A DNA stretch of 28,219 nt from Thermoplasmata archaeon (GCA_029858465.1 JAOUEZ010000002.1:1-28219), one strand, 5' to 3'; counted from the stretch's first letter, positions 8,376 through 16,198 are shown. The notes: generated by a model not told the origin, from the sequence alone. Numbers and translations: made by a program.

Positions 8376-8388
8376 TTTCTTTTAAAGG
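8376..8388 (+). promoter_or_regulatory. TATA-like box before the Cas4-like gene
   Basis: TTTCTTTTAAAGG lies 39-51 bases before the GTG at 8427. This fits a short leader containing the GCGAGG ribosome site, so the gene may be transcribed independently of the TPD gene. Consensus match only. Confidence 0.35.
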
Positions 8389-8426
8389 GGAACATGTCTA
8401 TCCCGTTCTGACGCGAGGAATGAGCG

Positions 8427-9416
8427 GTGGCAGTACAGATATCAGCTGCTGATATTGAGAAATTCGGTTATTGCCCGCTCAGCTGGTGGCTGAGCTGGAA
8501 CAGCGATACGAAGGAGCGCGAGGAGCTGGTCAACGGCAAGGAAAGACACAGCCGGATCGCCGAAAACGTCATGGCCGCACGGAAATTGGAGATCCAAGCT
8601 TTGACGACGGAGCGCATTGTCCTTTGGTTTGCAATCATAGCTACTATTATCGCAATTTTCGGGATTGATCTGCTTCCTTTCGAGAACGAACCTAGCATAT
8701 CACTGATCATGATATTCATGTCGCTGATATGGGTTCTCGCATCGCTGATATTCCTCCAGCTCGCATTCAGAACCCCGACAACGGATAGGGTTCTGCAATA
8801 CGAGAAGATAATTCTAATTTTTGCTATTGTGGCAGCATTAGTTGCGATAAATTCTGTGCTTTTTCTTGAGATCGATGAGAGACTCGCAATCGTTTTGGAA
8901 GCGATTTCCCTTGTATGGCTGATAGTCGCGGCGTATTTCCTTGAAAGGTCATTGACTTACAGCCATGCGGCAAGACAATTGAAAAAAGAGATGGATATCA
9001 AGGGGAAAATCAAATATGTGGACATGGAGGACGCCGAGCTGTTAGTCTCTGAAAAGTACGGAATCTCGGGTAGACCGGATTATATTTTGATCGTTGAGAA
9101 CTCTGATATACCAGTCGAAGTGAAAACGGGCAGAACGCCGCGCGGTCCGCTATTCTCCCACATATTGCAACTGGCTACCTACTGCCTCCTTCTTGAGGAA
9201 AAGAGCGGAAAAAAAGTGCCCTACGGCATATTGAAATACGGGACAGACCAGCACGTGATAGATTTCGACGAAAGCCTCAAGAAGACATTGCTGCAGAAGA
9301 TAGCCGAGATAAGGGAGATAGCAGATGGAAGAAAGGCAGCGCACAGGAATCATAATCGTCCCGTAAAATGCACCAATTGTTCCCGAAGAGATAACTGTCC
9401 CGAAAGGCTCGCCTAA
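8427..9416 (+). CDS. Cas4-like Fe-S PD-(D/E)xK nuclease with four inserted transmembrane helices
   Basis: The ends of this 329-residue protein match Cas4/RecB-type exonucleases. C16 sits in EKFGYCPLSW, H41 in GKERH, the catalytic core is GRPDYIL (D218) and PVEVKTGR (E231, K233), then QLATYCLLLEE (Q248, Y252), and the C-terminus has KCTNCSRRDNCPE (C315, C318, C324). C16 plus these three cysteines are the usual four ligands of the Cas4 4Fe-4S cluster. Between H41 and D218 about 115 residues of four hydrophobic helices are inserted (about 63-81, 91-112, 127-147, 153-172), which would tether the nuclease to the membrane. It starts with GTG behind GAGG at 8414-8417; the nearby ATG at 8420 is out of frame. 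No cas1, cas2 or repeats are nearby, so a CRISPR adaptation role is not supported. It ends seven bases from the convergent glmS. Confidence 0.85.
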   Translation: MAVQISAADIEKFGYCPLSWWLSWNSDTKEREELVNGKERHSRIAENVMAARKLEIQALTTERIVLWFAIIATIIAIFGIDLLPFENEPSISLIMIFMSLIWVLASLIFLQLAFRTPTTDRVLQYEKIILIFAIVAALVAINSVLFLEIDERLAIVLEAISLVWLIVAAYFLERSLTYSHAARQLKKEMDIKGKIKYVDMEDAELLVSEKYGISGRPDYILIVENSDIPVEVKTGRTPRGPLFSHILQLATYCLLLEEKSGKKVPYGILKYGTDQHVIDFDESLKKTLLQKIAEIREIADGRKAAHRNHNRPVKCTNCSRRDNCPERLA

Positions 9417-9423
9417 TAAAGTG

Positions 9424-11217
9424 TTACTCGACCGTGACAGTCTTCGCGATATTTCTTGGCTTATCAATCGGGCATCCGCGCTCAAGCGCCAGATAGTATG
9501 AGAACAATTGTAGAGCGATTATGATCGGTATCGGGGAAAACAGAGGTTCGACCTCCGGGACGAGGAATACGTCCTCCGCGAATTTATCCAGATCGATATC
9601 CCCCTCGATCCCGACGGCCAAGACAGGTGCGTCTCTTGCCGCCACCTCGCGGACGTTGCCGAGCATCTTTTCATAAGTATGGTCCCTGACGCAGATTGCG
9701 ATCACAGGTGTGTCGCAACTAAGAAGTGCGAGCGGCCCGTGCTTCAGCTCTCCTGCCGGATAGCCCTCCCCGTGTATGTATGATATCTCCTTCGTCTTCA
9801 GTGCCCCTTCAAGCGATGTCGGGTAGTTTATGTGACGGCCTATGAAGAACATCGAATGTGCATCCTTGTATTTCTTGGCGAGCGTGTGGATCCGCTCCGC
9901 GTCGTTCAGCACATTCTGAGCCAGCCGAGGAAGGTTTCTCATCGAAGAGATTATCTCTCTCCTGTGCTCACTGGTTATCGCATTTCTCCCACCGGCCACT
10001 CTGAGGGCGAGAAGATAGAGCGCAATAAGCTGAGTAACGAATGTCTTTGTTGCGGCGACCCCTATCTCAGGGCCTGCGCGGGTGTATATGACAGTGTCAA
10101 CCTCTCTTGTGATCGCACTGCCGAGGACATTCGTGATTGCGATCGTCTTGCATCCTCTCTTGCGAGCCTCCCTAGCAGCTGCCAAAGTATCGGCCGTCTC
10201 ACCGCTCTGGGTTATGCAGACGACGAGCGGTTTTGATTCTGTGATAGGAGAATATCGGTATTCGGAGGATATTTGACAGGTCGTCGGCACCTTGCTCAGC
10301 TCCTCTATGATATATTTCCCGACAAGCCCTGCATGATAGGATGTTCCGCAGCCGACTATCTTGACGCTTCCCACCCTGCTATAGAAAAATGGCAGCTCGT
10401 CCTCCTGTCCCTCTAACCTCCCAAGCAATGATTCATGGATAGCCTGAGGCTGCTCGAATATCTCCTTGAGCATGAAATGAGGATATCCGCTGCGCTCGGC
10501 ATCCTCGACGCTCCAGCTGATGCGCTTCGATTCTCTCTGTATCGAATTGCCGGCAAGGTCGAATATCTCCACGGAATTCGCAGTTATCCTCGCTACTTCC
10601 TTATCCTGAAGATGGACGAACTCATTGGTGTATTTGAGAAGCGCTGTGACATCGCTGGCCACGAAGTTCTCGCGATGACCGATGCCTATCACAAGAGGGC
10701 TTTCATTTCTCGCGACGATGATCTCCTCATTGTCATTCTTGATGACTGCGATAGCATAGGATCCCTCAACCTTCGAGAGTGCGGCGAGCACCTCAGACAT
10801 AAGGCTGTCTCCAGCAGATTTCTCTATCAGATGGGCAAATACCTCGGAATCAGTCTCCGAGGCAAATTCATGTCCCTCCTTGACAAGCTGCTCCCTGAGA
10901 TCCATATAATTTGTAAGTATGCCGTTGTGGACGATTGCGATCTTGCCAACGCAGTCGAGAAAAGGATGGGCGTTTTTCTCGGTGGGCTTTCCATGAGTTG
11001 CCCATCGCGTGTGCGCAATCCCGAGATTCCCCTCCATATTTCCCATTATTGATTCCAGAACCGATATCTCCCCCACAGATTTCTTCAGAGAGATGCTGCC
11101 GTCCGAAATCATTGCGATTCCGGCGGAGTCATAGCCTCGGTATTCCAATCGCTTCAGGCAGTCGATTATTATCTCCTGTGCATCTTTACTGCCAACATAT
11201 CCAACAATGCCGCACAA
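9424..11217 (-). CDS. glmS: Glutamine-fructose-6-phosphate aminotransferase (isomerizing)
   Basis: It makes glucosamine-6-phosphate from fructose-6-phosphate and glutamine, the first step to UDP-GlcNAc. The N-terminal nucleophile cysteine (MCGIVGYVG) begins a class II glutaminase domain with RLEYRGYDSAGIA and IAHTRWATHGKP. Two SIS domains follow, with VGCGTSYHAG and CITQSGETADTLAA, and the chain closes with the standard PRNIAKTVTVE. At 597 residues it is of normal length. It starts 16 bases after the GlmU-like gene, so the two form a hexosamine operon with the small Cys protein at its head. Confidence 0.96.
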   Translation of the reverse strand: MCGIVGYVGSKDAQEIIIDCLKRLEYRGYDSAGIAMISDGSISLKKSVGEISVLESIMGNMEGNLGIAHTRWATHGKPTEKNAHPFLDCVGKIAIVHNGILTNYMDLREQLVKEGHEFASETDSEVFAHLIEKSAGDSLMSEVLAALSKVEGSYAIAVIKNDNEEIIVARNESPLVIGIGHRENFVASDVTALLKYTNEFVHLQDKEVARITANSVEIFDLAGNSIQRESKRISWSVEDAERSGYPHFMLKEIFEQPQAIHESLLGRLEGQEDELPFFYSRVGSVKIVGCGTSYHAGLVGKYIIEELSKVPTTCQISSEYRYSPITESKPLVVCITQSGETADTLAAAREARKRGCKTIAITNVLGSAITREVDTVIYTRAGPEIGVAATKTFVTQLIALYLLALRVAGGRNAITSEHRREIISSMRNLPRLAQNVLNDAERIHTLAKKYKDAHSMFFIGRHINYPTSLEGALKTKEISYIHGEGYPAGELKHGPLALLSCDTPVIAICVRDHTYEKMLGNVREVAARDAPVLAVGIEGDIDLDKFAEDVFLVPEVEPLFSPIPIIIALQLFSYYLALERGCPIDKPRNIAKTVTVE

Positions 11218-11233
11218 ATGTCATCACGTCCAA

Positions 11234-12430
11234 TCAGCTATGAATCGCTCCTGTCGGGATATTCTTGGTGACTTTTCCGCCACTGGATATCCTGCTCTTG
11301 GGGCCGATTATCATGCCTGGCTCGATTGTCACACCGTTCCCTATTTGACAATCTTCGCCCACCAATGTGCCGATATTTGAAACTCTGTAAAACTCGTCTT
11401 CGAGATTTACATATGAGTCCGCCGATGAAGCCATCAAATGAGATCTGACCTGCACGCCATATCCGAGAACGCTCTGTGACAGATATGAATGCGGACCTAT
11501 TGAGCAGTCGCTCATTATCATGGAGTTTTTAATGAATGTGAACGGTTCGACGGTCACATTGTCGCCGATGCTCGTTGATGAAAAAATGCTGACGTTCGGA
11601 CCTATGTCGCATCCTGACCCTATCGCTATTGGACCATATAGTGCCGTCCCGGAGCGGATGGTAGTGCCTTCGCCAATCGATACTTTGCCCTGAATGAGCA
11701 CGCCGTTCTCCAGCTTGCCAGATGTTTTGACAAGGGAGTCCGCGAGGGCGGCATGATTGACTTCGAGAAGGTCCCAGGGATAGACCGCATCTATCCAAAG
11801 CCCTTGGCAGAAGACAGGCTGAAGCTGCATCTCCGGAAGATGAGCTCTGATCGCGCTGCTGAGAACATAATTGCCCTCTTCAACAAATTTGGCCACAGCA
11901 CCCAATGCGCTAGCGGGCAGCTTGTAAGCTCCGGTCAACACGATATTGGTCGCACCTTCAATCTCTTTGTCAACGATATCAGATATTCTGTTCCGTTCAA
12001 GAAGCGCCACTCCGTATTTGGCCTGCATATCACTCTCGATGACGAGCGCGCCGTGCCCGGCGCCGACCGAAAGCAGGTCGGAAATCGCCTTCGCGTCGAC
12101 AAGGCTGTCACCGGGAAGCACTAGGAAGTCGTCATCGATGTGCTCACGAGCAACATAAAGGGCGTGTCCGTTTCCAAGCTGTTTGTCCTGGTTGACATAT
12201 GTGATGTTTGCACCGAAATCGTCTCCATCGCCAAAATATGACATTATTCTCTCCTTTCGATAGCCGACGACGATGATTATGTCCCTGATTTGATTGGATA
12301 CAAGCGACCTAACGACATAATCCATCAGCGACCTGTTCGCCACAGGTATCATGACCTTTGGCTCCGAGTATGTGAAAGGACGGAGCCTTTTCCCTTCACC
12401 TGCGGCCAGAATAACAGCTTTCAACGACAT
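11234..12430 (-). CDS. GlmU-like bifunctional sugar-1-phosphate nucleotidylyltransferase/acetyltransferase
   Basis: This archaeal GlmU-type protein should acetylate glucosamine-1-phosphate and transfer UMP to give UDP-GlcNAc. The N-terminal nucleotidyltransferase has LAAGEGKRLRPFTYSEPK (about residues 8-25), followed by ITYVNQDKQLGNGHAL and VLPGDSLVD. After about residue 240 come left-handed beta-helix hexapeptide repeats (isoleucine/valine-rich GENVSIGEGTTI-type turns). The length, about 398 residues, fits the ST0452-like archaeal enzymes. GTG at 12433 is also possible, but the ATG at 12430 has AGGA at suitable spacing. It begins six bases after the small Cys gene and is followed by glmS, which supports the amino-sugar role over a glucose- or mannose-1-phosphate role. 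Confidence 0.88.
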   Translation of the reverse strand: MSLKAVILAAGEGKRLRPFTYSEPKVMIPVANRSLMDYVVRSLVSNQIRDIIIVVGYRKERIMSYFGDGDDFGANITYVNQDKQLGNGHALYVAREHIDDDFLVLPGDSLVDAKAISDLLSVGAGHGALVIESDMQAKYGVALLERNRISDIVDKEIEGATNIVLTGAYKLPASALGAVAKFVEEGNYVLSSAIRAHLPEMQLQPVFCQGLWIDAVYPWDLLEVNHAALADSLVKTSGKLENGVLIQGKVSIGEGTTIRSGTALYGPIAIGSGCDIGPNVSIFSSTSIGDNVTVEPFTFIKNSMIMSDCSIGPHSYLSQSVLGYGVQVRSHLMASSADSYVNLEDEFYRVSNIGTLVGEDCQIGNGVTIEPGMIIGPKSRISSGGKVTKNIPTGAIHS

Positions 12431-12436
12431 CACTTC

Positions 12437-12670
12437 CTATTCTTCTGGGAGTTCGTTCTCTTCTTCAAGATTGCCATACATCTCTCGTTTCCTCTGCTCC
12501 TTCGTCTGGTCCGTCGCTTTCTGGTAATATTCGCATTTGTACCAGTATGAAGTGACTATGTCCCGCGCGATGCAATAAGCTATGCGCGGACCAAGACCAT
12601 CCTCAGGCCGGGGATCCCAGTTGAGACAAGTAGGGCAGAGAGGTGTTTTCTTTTCTTTATCTTCGCTCAT
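12437..12670 (-). CDS. Small four-cysteine protein at the head of the glm operon
   Basis: The family is not recognised. The 77-residue protein is highly charged and has cysteines at 12, 15, 33 and 46 (CPTCLNWDP, AYCIARD, YKCEYYQ), which would suit one zinc or Fe-S site, followed by an acidic tail rich in glutamate. It lies six bases upstream of the GlmU-like gene on the same strand, so it is cotranscribed with glmU-glmS. No membrane segment or catalytic motif is visible. Coding status is supported by the tight spacing, the promoter-like sequence upstream and the spaced cysteines. Confidence 0.7.
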   Translation of the reverse strand: MSEDKEKKTPLCPTCLNWDPRPEDGLGPRIAYCIARDIVTSYWYKCEYYQKATDQTKEQRKREMYGNLEEENELPEE

Positions 12671-12735
12671 GTCTCTACGCTCGCGATGAATTTGGTTGAG
12701 TCAATTGGGGGGCTTGTAGTTATGCTACGAACTAT

Positions 12736-12747
12736 CTTATTTAAATT
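12736..12747 (-). promoter_or_regulatory. TATA box for the glm operon
   Basis: On the minus strand AATTTAAATAAG lies about 70 bases before the ATG at 12670, which predicts a transcript start near 12715. It is the only clear TATA-like sequence in the gap 12671-12784, and no comparable one lies between the three operon genes. Confidence 0.45.
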
Positions 12748-12784
12748 CTCTCTAGCTATGTATTCGCCTCTACTAATTGCAGCT

Positions 12785-14368
12785 TCATTGGGCATGCTCT
12801 GTGCCCGACGACTCCCCTGATGGCCGAGTCGATGTCTTCTCAGGCTCGCTCCAATACCCCTTGTGTTTTGCGATGACCTCGATTGTGCTTAAAAAACCGA
12901 AATACATTGTGCTGATAATGGAACCGTACCATCTATCTGAGAAATATTCCTTAAGTATGTTCCTTCCTTGCAGTGCTCCGTGAGACAGGCATCTCTTCAA
13001 CAACAATATGTGCGTGTCCGATAGTTTGAAAGCTTTGAACCAGTCCTCATTTGAAAGCATACCCATGGGGACGAAAAACATCGGCATTATTATCGATTTG
13101 AAATCCCAGAGATCGTCGATAAGATCCATCGTCCTGAGGACATCTTCCTCTTTCTCGTCCGGCAGACCCGCGATTACTGTCATAGCTGGAATCATGTTTA
13201 CGTCCTGCATAATGCCCGCAGCCTCGATCACCAGTTCGGGCCATTGTTCGATGGCATATGGCTTAGCCTTCTGAGGCATAGTATTTCTTGCCAGCGGCAC
13301 TGAGCCCGTTTCGACACCGATTTCTGCGCCCCACCATTTCTGTTTGTCGTTTATCAGGACCTCCGCGACTCTAGATATCAGCTTAGATTCCCTCTCCCCC
13401 TTCACAATCGCCGCAATGGAGGCATGAGCCCAAATGACATGGTCAGAATATTTCTTCGCCACCCTGTTTAACTCGATGACCTTCTCAGCATTCGGAATGA
13501 TGCCTGTCCCGCCGTAGAGCAACACATCCTCTGAGTGCAACCCGAGGCACTTCACGCCTGCCTCGTGGTTAAGCTTCATCTCCTGCTCTATCCTATCCAT
13601 TGGGATGAAGCGCAATGGCCGATGCGTGACAGAACAGAACTTGCAGCCTCTCGGACAGCCCCGCATTATCTCGACCAGCCCGTTTACACTTGGCCGCATT
13701 ATGCAAGGTATCTCCTCCAGAGTGGGTGAGTCTGCTGGGGACATTTCGACATATTTTGGAAGTGTACCTCCATTGATCGCTTTCTTCACAAGGTCTACGA
13801 TAATGCGCTCCCCCTCTCCGTCGAAGACGCAGTCAATCCCCCACTGCTTCATGAGATTTTCTCGATGTCGCCATTGCCATGCAGCTGGGCCTCCGGCAAT
13901 TATCTTCAGGCCTCTCTTCTTTGCCTCAGCTATTGCAGGGTTGTTCATGAAACGCTTGAACGACCTCGCGTTGACCGTCTCTCTTCCGAAAATAGATGCG
14001 AATGTGGAGGATGGAGGACCGAACCCGAAGTAATCGTGATGAGATATCAACAGTATTTTTGCATCAACAAGAGCTTCATCGAGCTTCTCTGGCAGTACGA
14101 CATCTGCCTCATATCCCGCGGATTTTAATTTCGCCTCGATTTTTCTCAGGCCGTAAGGCGCCTGCCAAGGTAGGCCGTTCTTGTCGGCCTTCATTCTTGG
14201 AGCGAACAGCTCGAGCCAGACGAACTCTGGGAACACCACTGGAGCAGCCGTCGTGCCGAATCCGAGGAACTCCTTGTGATGATGGTGACTCATGAGAGTC
14301 CTGTCAGTGCTCAGCACGATTTCTGGTATTCCAATACCCCCAACCCTGAAGCCTGAGTCGATGAGCAA
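12785..14368 (-). CDS. B12-binding-type radical SAM protein
   Basis: The protein has up to 527 residues. An N-terminal B12-binding-like Rossmann part (LKSAGYEADVV, AKILLISHHD, LKIIAGGPAAW, about 80-165) precedes the radical SAM core with the cluster cysteines C238, C242 and C245 in CPRGCKFC, then EIGVETGS and TVIAGLPDEKEEDV. Radical SAM enzymes of this layout in archaea include lipid-modifying enzymes such as the GDGT ring synthases (GrsA/B) and tetraether synthases, but the sequence alone does not assign it to them. The N-terminus is odd: STDRTLMSHHHHKEFLGFG with four histidines. The listed start is TTG at 14368 behind GGTG; a GTG at 14317 is an alternative and would better suit the promoter at 14391-14401. 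The C-terminal 20 residues are polar and low in complexity. A winged-helix regulator lies just upstream. Confidence 0.85.
   Translation of the reverse strand: MLIDSGFRVGGIGIPEIVLSTDRTLMSHHHHKEFLGFGTTAAPVVFPEFVWLELFAPRMKADKNGLPWQAPYGLRKIEAKLKSAGYEADVVLPEKLDEALVDAKILLISHHDYFGFGPPSSTFASIFGRETVNARSFKRFMNNPAIAEAKKRGLKIIAGGPAAWQWRHRENLMKQWGIDCVFDGEGERIIVDLVKKAINGGTLPKYVEMSPADSPTLEEIPCIMRPSVNGLVEIMRGCPRGCKFCSVTHRPLRFIPMDRIEQEMKLNHEAGVKCLGLHSEDVLLYGGTGIIPNAEKVIELNRVAKKYSDHVIWAHASIAAIVKGERESKLISRVAEVLINDKQKWWGAEIGVETGSVPLARNTMPQKAKPYAIEQWPELVIEAAGIMQDVNMIPAMTVIAGLPDEKEEDVLRTMDLIDDLWDFKSIIMPMFFVPMGMLSNEDWFKAFKLSDTHILLLKRCLSHGALQGRNILKEYFSDRWYGSIISTMYFGFLSTIEVIAKHKGYWSEPEKTSTRPSGESSGTEHAQ
14325..14338. 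repeat. 14-bp inverted repeat at the 5' end of the radical SAM gene
   Basis: GGTATT-CC-AATACC has perfect 6-base arms. If translation starts at TTG 14368 it encodes part of a glycine/isoleucine segment; if it starts at GTG 14317 it lies in the untranslated leader, where it could be an operator for the adjacent regulator. It may also be chance. Confidence 0.3.
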
Positions 14369-14390
14369 TGAATAACACCAATCTCCACAG

Positions 14391-14401
14391 TATATAAAAG
14401 G
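14391..14401 (-). promoter_or_regulatory. Strong TATA box for the radical SAM gene
   Basis: Read on the minus strand, CCTTTTATATA is an excellent archaeal TATA box with an A/G-rich element before it. It predicts transcription from about 14371, only a few bases before the TTG at 14368. Confidence 0.6.
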
Positions 14402-14447
14402 TTCTTCAATTGCCTCAGTAGGGGATTCGCCGGCTTGATCTGGCTCA

Positions 14448-14897
14448 TTATTGTCCTCCCCTCAAGGCTTTTCTTGAAGCGATATAAGTCATGAGTCTCT
14501 TTTCAGCATCCTTCGCGTTCTCGAGCAATCTGTCAGTCTTTTGTCTGGCGCTATCGCGTATGCGCTTTGTTCGCCGCTCAAGTTCCCTTCTGAAAGGTCT
14601 CAGTTCTCTCTCGAGTAAATCTTCAATGCCTCTCTCGAACTTCTGAATGAATCGCTCGTTAGCAGTGTACAGATATTTCCTTCCCTGCTTCTCCCTGATG
14701 ACAAGATCGTTCCGTTCAAGATCGGCCAGAGCGAGGTTCACGGCGGTCGGACTATAGTCTGTATTCTTGCTCAATTGGTTAAGGGAAAGTGTATTTCCAC
14801 GAAAGAGTAACGATGAATATATGGAAGCTGCGCAATGTCCGAATCCCAATTTAATCATTATTCGCGAAAGGCGTAATTCGAGATCGTCTAATGTCAT
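14448..14897 (-). CDS. Winged-helix transcriptional regulator with C-terminal coiled coil
   Basis: The 149-residue protein carries a MarR/TrmB-like winged helix: the segment LGFGHCAASIYSSLLF, then NQLSKNTDYSPTAVNLALADLERNDLVIREKQGRKY-type recognition and wing elements at about residues 40-95. A charged, heptad-like helix (RELRPFRRELERRTKRIRDSARQ) fills the C-terminal third and probably mediates dimerisation. The ATG at 14897 is preferred over 14939 because a GGTGAG site lies six bases before it. It sits 79 bases upstream of the radical SAM gene on the same strand, making that gene the most likely target, though none is shown. The ligand is unknown. Confidence 0.8.
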   Translation of the reverse strand: MTLDDLELRLSRIMIKLGFGHCAASIYSSLLFRGNTLSLNQLSKNTDYSPTAVNLALADLERNDLVIREKQGRKYLYTANERFIQKFERGIEDLLERELRPFRRELERRTKRIRDSARQKTDRLLENAKDAEKRLMTYIASRKALRGGQ

Positions 14898-15003
14898 CGA
14901 ACTCACCGAACTCTCAGTTTTTTCTGAGAATAAAGGCATCCGCAGGCAATAAAGATTGTCCCTTCCGATATTTGGCTCAAGGTAGATCCTTTAAAACTTC
15001 GAG

Positions 15004-15078
15004 TAGCGGGGGGTCGATTTGAACGACCGATCTTCAGGTTATGAGCCTGATGGGATTTCCAGACTACCCTACCCCGCT
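15004..15078 (-). tRNA. Initiator tRNA-Met (CAT)
   Basis: On the minus strand a complete cloverleaf can be drawn: acceptor AGCGGGG/CCCCGCT with discriminator A, D arm GGG...CCC, anticodon stem TCAGG/CCTGA around loop CTCATAA (anticodon CAT at 15041-15043), and T stem GGTCG/CGACC with loop TTCAAAT. The A1:U72 pair marks it as the initiator, since archaeal elongator tRNA-Met begins with G. The three G:C pairs normal in initiator anticodon stems are here A29:U41, G30:C40 and G31:C39. No CCA is encoded and no intron is present. Confidence 0.93.
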
Positions 15079-15133
15079 ATGAGATGCTCGAGAAGTCTGC
15101 CCTTTTTGACAATTCGCTCTCATATCATAAATA

Positions 15134-15144
15134 GATATAAAAGC
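15134..15144 (-). promoter_or_regulatory. TATA box for initiator tRNA
   Basis: The minus strand reads GCTTTTATATC, a near-perfect archaeal TATA box. It predicts a start near 15113 and a leader of about 35 bases before the tRNA 5' end at 15078, which RNase P would remove. Confidence 0.6.
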
Positions 15145-15207
15145 TTCCATCGAATTCGATTCTCATCAATTATCCAAGGGCATCGCTCCGGAGCCATCTC
15201 AGAAAAA

Positions 15208-15540
15208 TCAGAAGAATTTTCTGATCTTCAGCATATCTTCTAAGGTTGCCTTTATCCTTATTTTCTTTGTGACATAAGCCTTCATGATTCGCAGCTCCCC
15301 CTCGGTCAATTTCTCTACCATCTCGGCGCTGGTCTCGATCACTACTTCTGGATTCTCAGCTCCGCCCTCGCGGAGATCGCTTGCCATGCCATTTGAGATC
15401 TCAAAATTATAAATCCTGCCATCATCCAATCTTATCTCGACGCGCCGCTGATATCCGATTAATTCTTCCTTCATTTTTTCGTCGCTGGCCGCTTTCTGAT
15501 TGAATTTCTCAATCGTCTTCCTGATGTATTCTTCGACCAT
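15208..15540 (-). CDS. SCP2-like (sterol-carrier-protein-fold) protein
   Basis: The 110-residue protein ends in the SCP2-like pattern: VEIRLDDGRIYNFEI, NPEVVIETSAEMVEKLTEGE and a final KKIRIKATLEDMLKIRKFF. In bacteria and archaea such proteins bind lipids or act as small accessory domains; the ligand is unknown. The ATG at 15540 lies just after the rnhB stop (TGA-G-ATG) with GGTAAG eight bases upstream; an ATG at 15567 inside rnhB is a less likely alternative. It is almost certainly cotranscribed with rnhB, which says nothing obvious about function. Confidence 0.78.
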   Translation of the reverse strand: MVEEYIRKTIEKFNQKAASDEKMKEELIGYQRRVEIRLDDGRIYNFEISNGMASDLREGGAENPEVVIETSAEMVEKLTEGELRIMKAYVTKKIRIKATLEDMLKIRKFF

Positions 15541-15541
15541 C

Positions 15542-16198
15542 TCACTTACCTTCTTGGAATTGATCAATTGTGGCGATTGACCGGAGCCTTAACAGCCTCG
15601 AACAGGTATCCCAGCTTTTACGAGAGTGGGGAGGCAGAGCGCCAGTTCTCTGAACCCAGGATTCGATGAACCTGATGGTGTTTGGATCAGATGTGTAGCC
15701 GCTACCTATGGGCTCACCGATCGCCTCTTCAATCTCGGATATCCTCTCATCTCTTCTGACTTTCGCAATGATTGAAGCAGCGGAGACGACGGGATATGTC
15801 TCATCCGCTTTATGTCTCGCGATAAGGTTTACCGGGGATTCGAGTTCGGTCATGATTGTGGTTGCGAATCGATTCTCGTCGATGTCGGCGGCGTCCACAT
15901 ACGCGATCTCGGGTTCGAGCTTCTGGATTATCGAGGCGAACACTTTTGCCTCGAGAGCATTCAGGGTCATCTCGTCTCTGAGTGCGTCAATCTCCATCGC
16001 AGAAATCTCGACCACTTCGATATCGTCAGCGACGCGCTCAATTTTTTTGGAGAGATCTATACGCCGGGGTCGCGTTAGACGTTTCGAGTCTTTTACTCCG
16101 AATTTTCTGAGGAGATCATCTTTTTGAACGGTGATACCGCATATGACCAATGGGCCAAGGACAGGCCCTCTTCCTGCCTCGTCGATTCCGCATATCAT
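15542..16198 (-). CDS. rnhB: Ribonuclease HII
   Basis: It cleaves the RNA strand of RNA-DNA hybrids, including single ribonucleotides in DNA and replication primers. The four acidic catalytic residues are in place: D6 and E7 (ICGIDEAGRGPVLGP), D102 (IAYVDAADID) and D132 (HKADETYPVVSAASIIAKV). GSGYTSDP and a tryptophan-rich end (ESWVQRTGALPPHSRKSW) complete the archaeal form; 218 residues is normal. No ribosome site precedes the ATG at 16198, and a TATA-like stretch about 25 bases upstream suggests a leaderless or nearly leaderless transcript. Confidence 0.95.
   Translation of the reverse strand: MICGIDEAGRGPVLGPLVICGITVQKDDLLRKFGVKDSKRLTRPRRIDLSKKIERVADDIEVVEISAMEIDALRDEMTLNALEAKVFASIIQKLEPEIAYVDAADIDENRFATTIMTELESPVNLIARHKADETYPVVSAASIIAKVRRDERISEIEEAIGEPIGSGYTSDPNTIRFIESWVQRTGALPPHSRKSWDTCSRLLRLRSIATIDQFQEGK

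Noticed and set aside
8427..9416. Naming the Fe-S nuclease as CRISPR Cas4
   Set aside because: The catalytic and cysteine layout fits, but the membrane insertion and absence of adaptation genes make a CRISPR role unsupported.
10435..11052. Plus-strand open frame of 205 codons
   Set aside because: Antisense to the glutaminase domain of glmS; no recognisable domain and no ribosome site.
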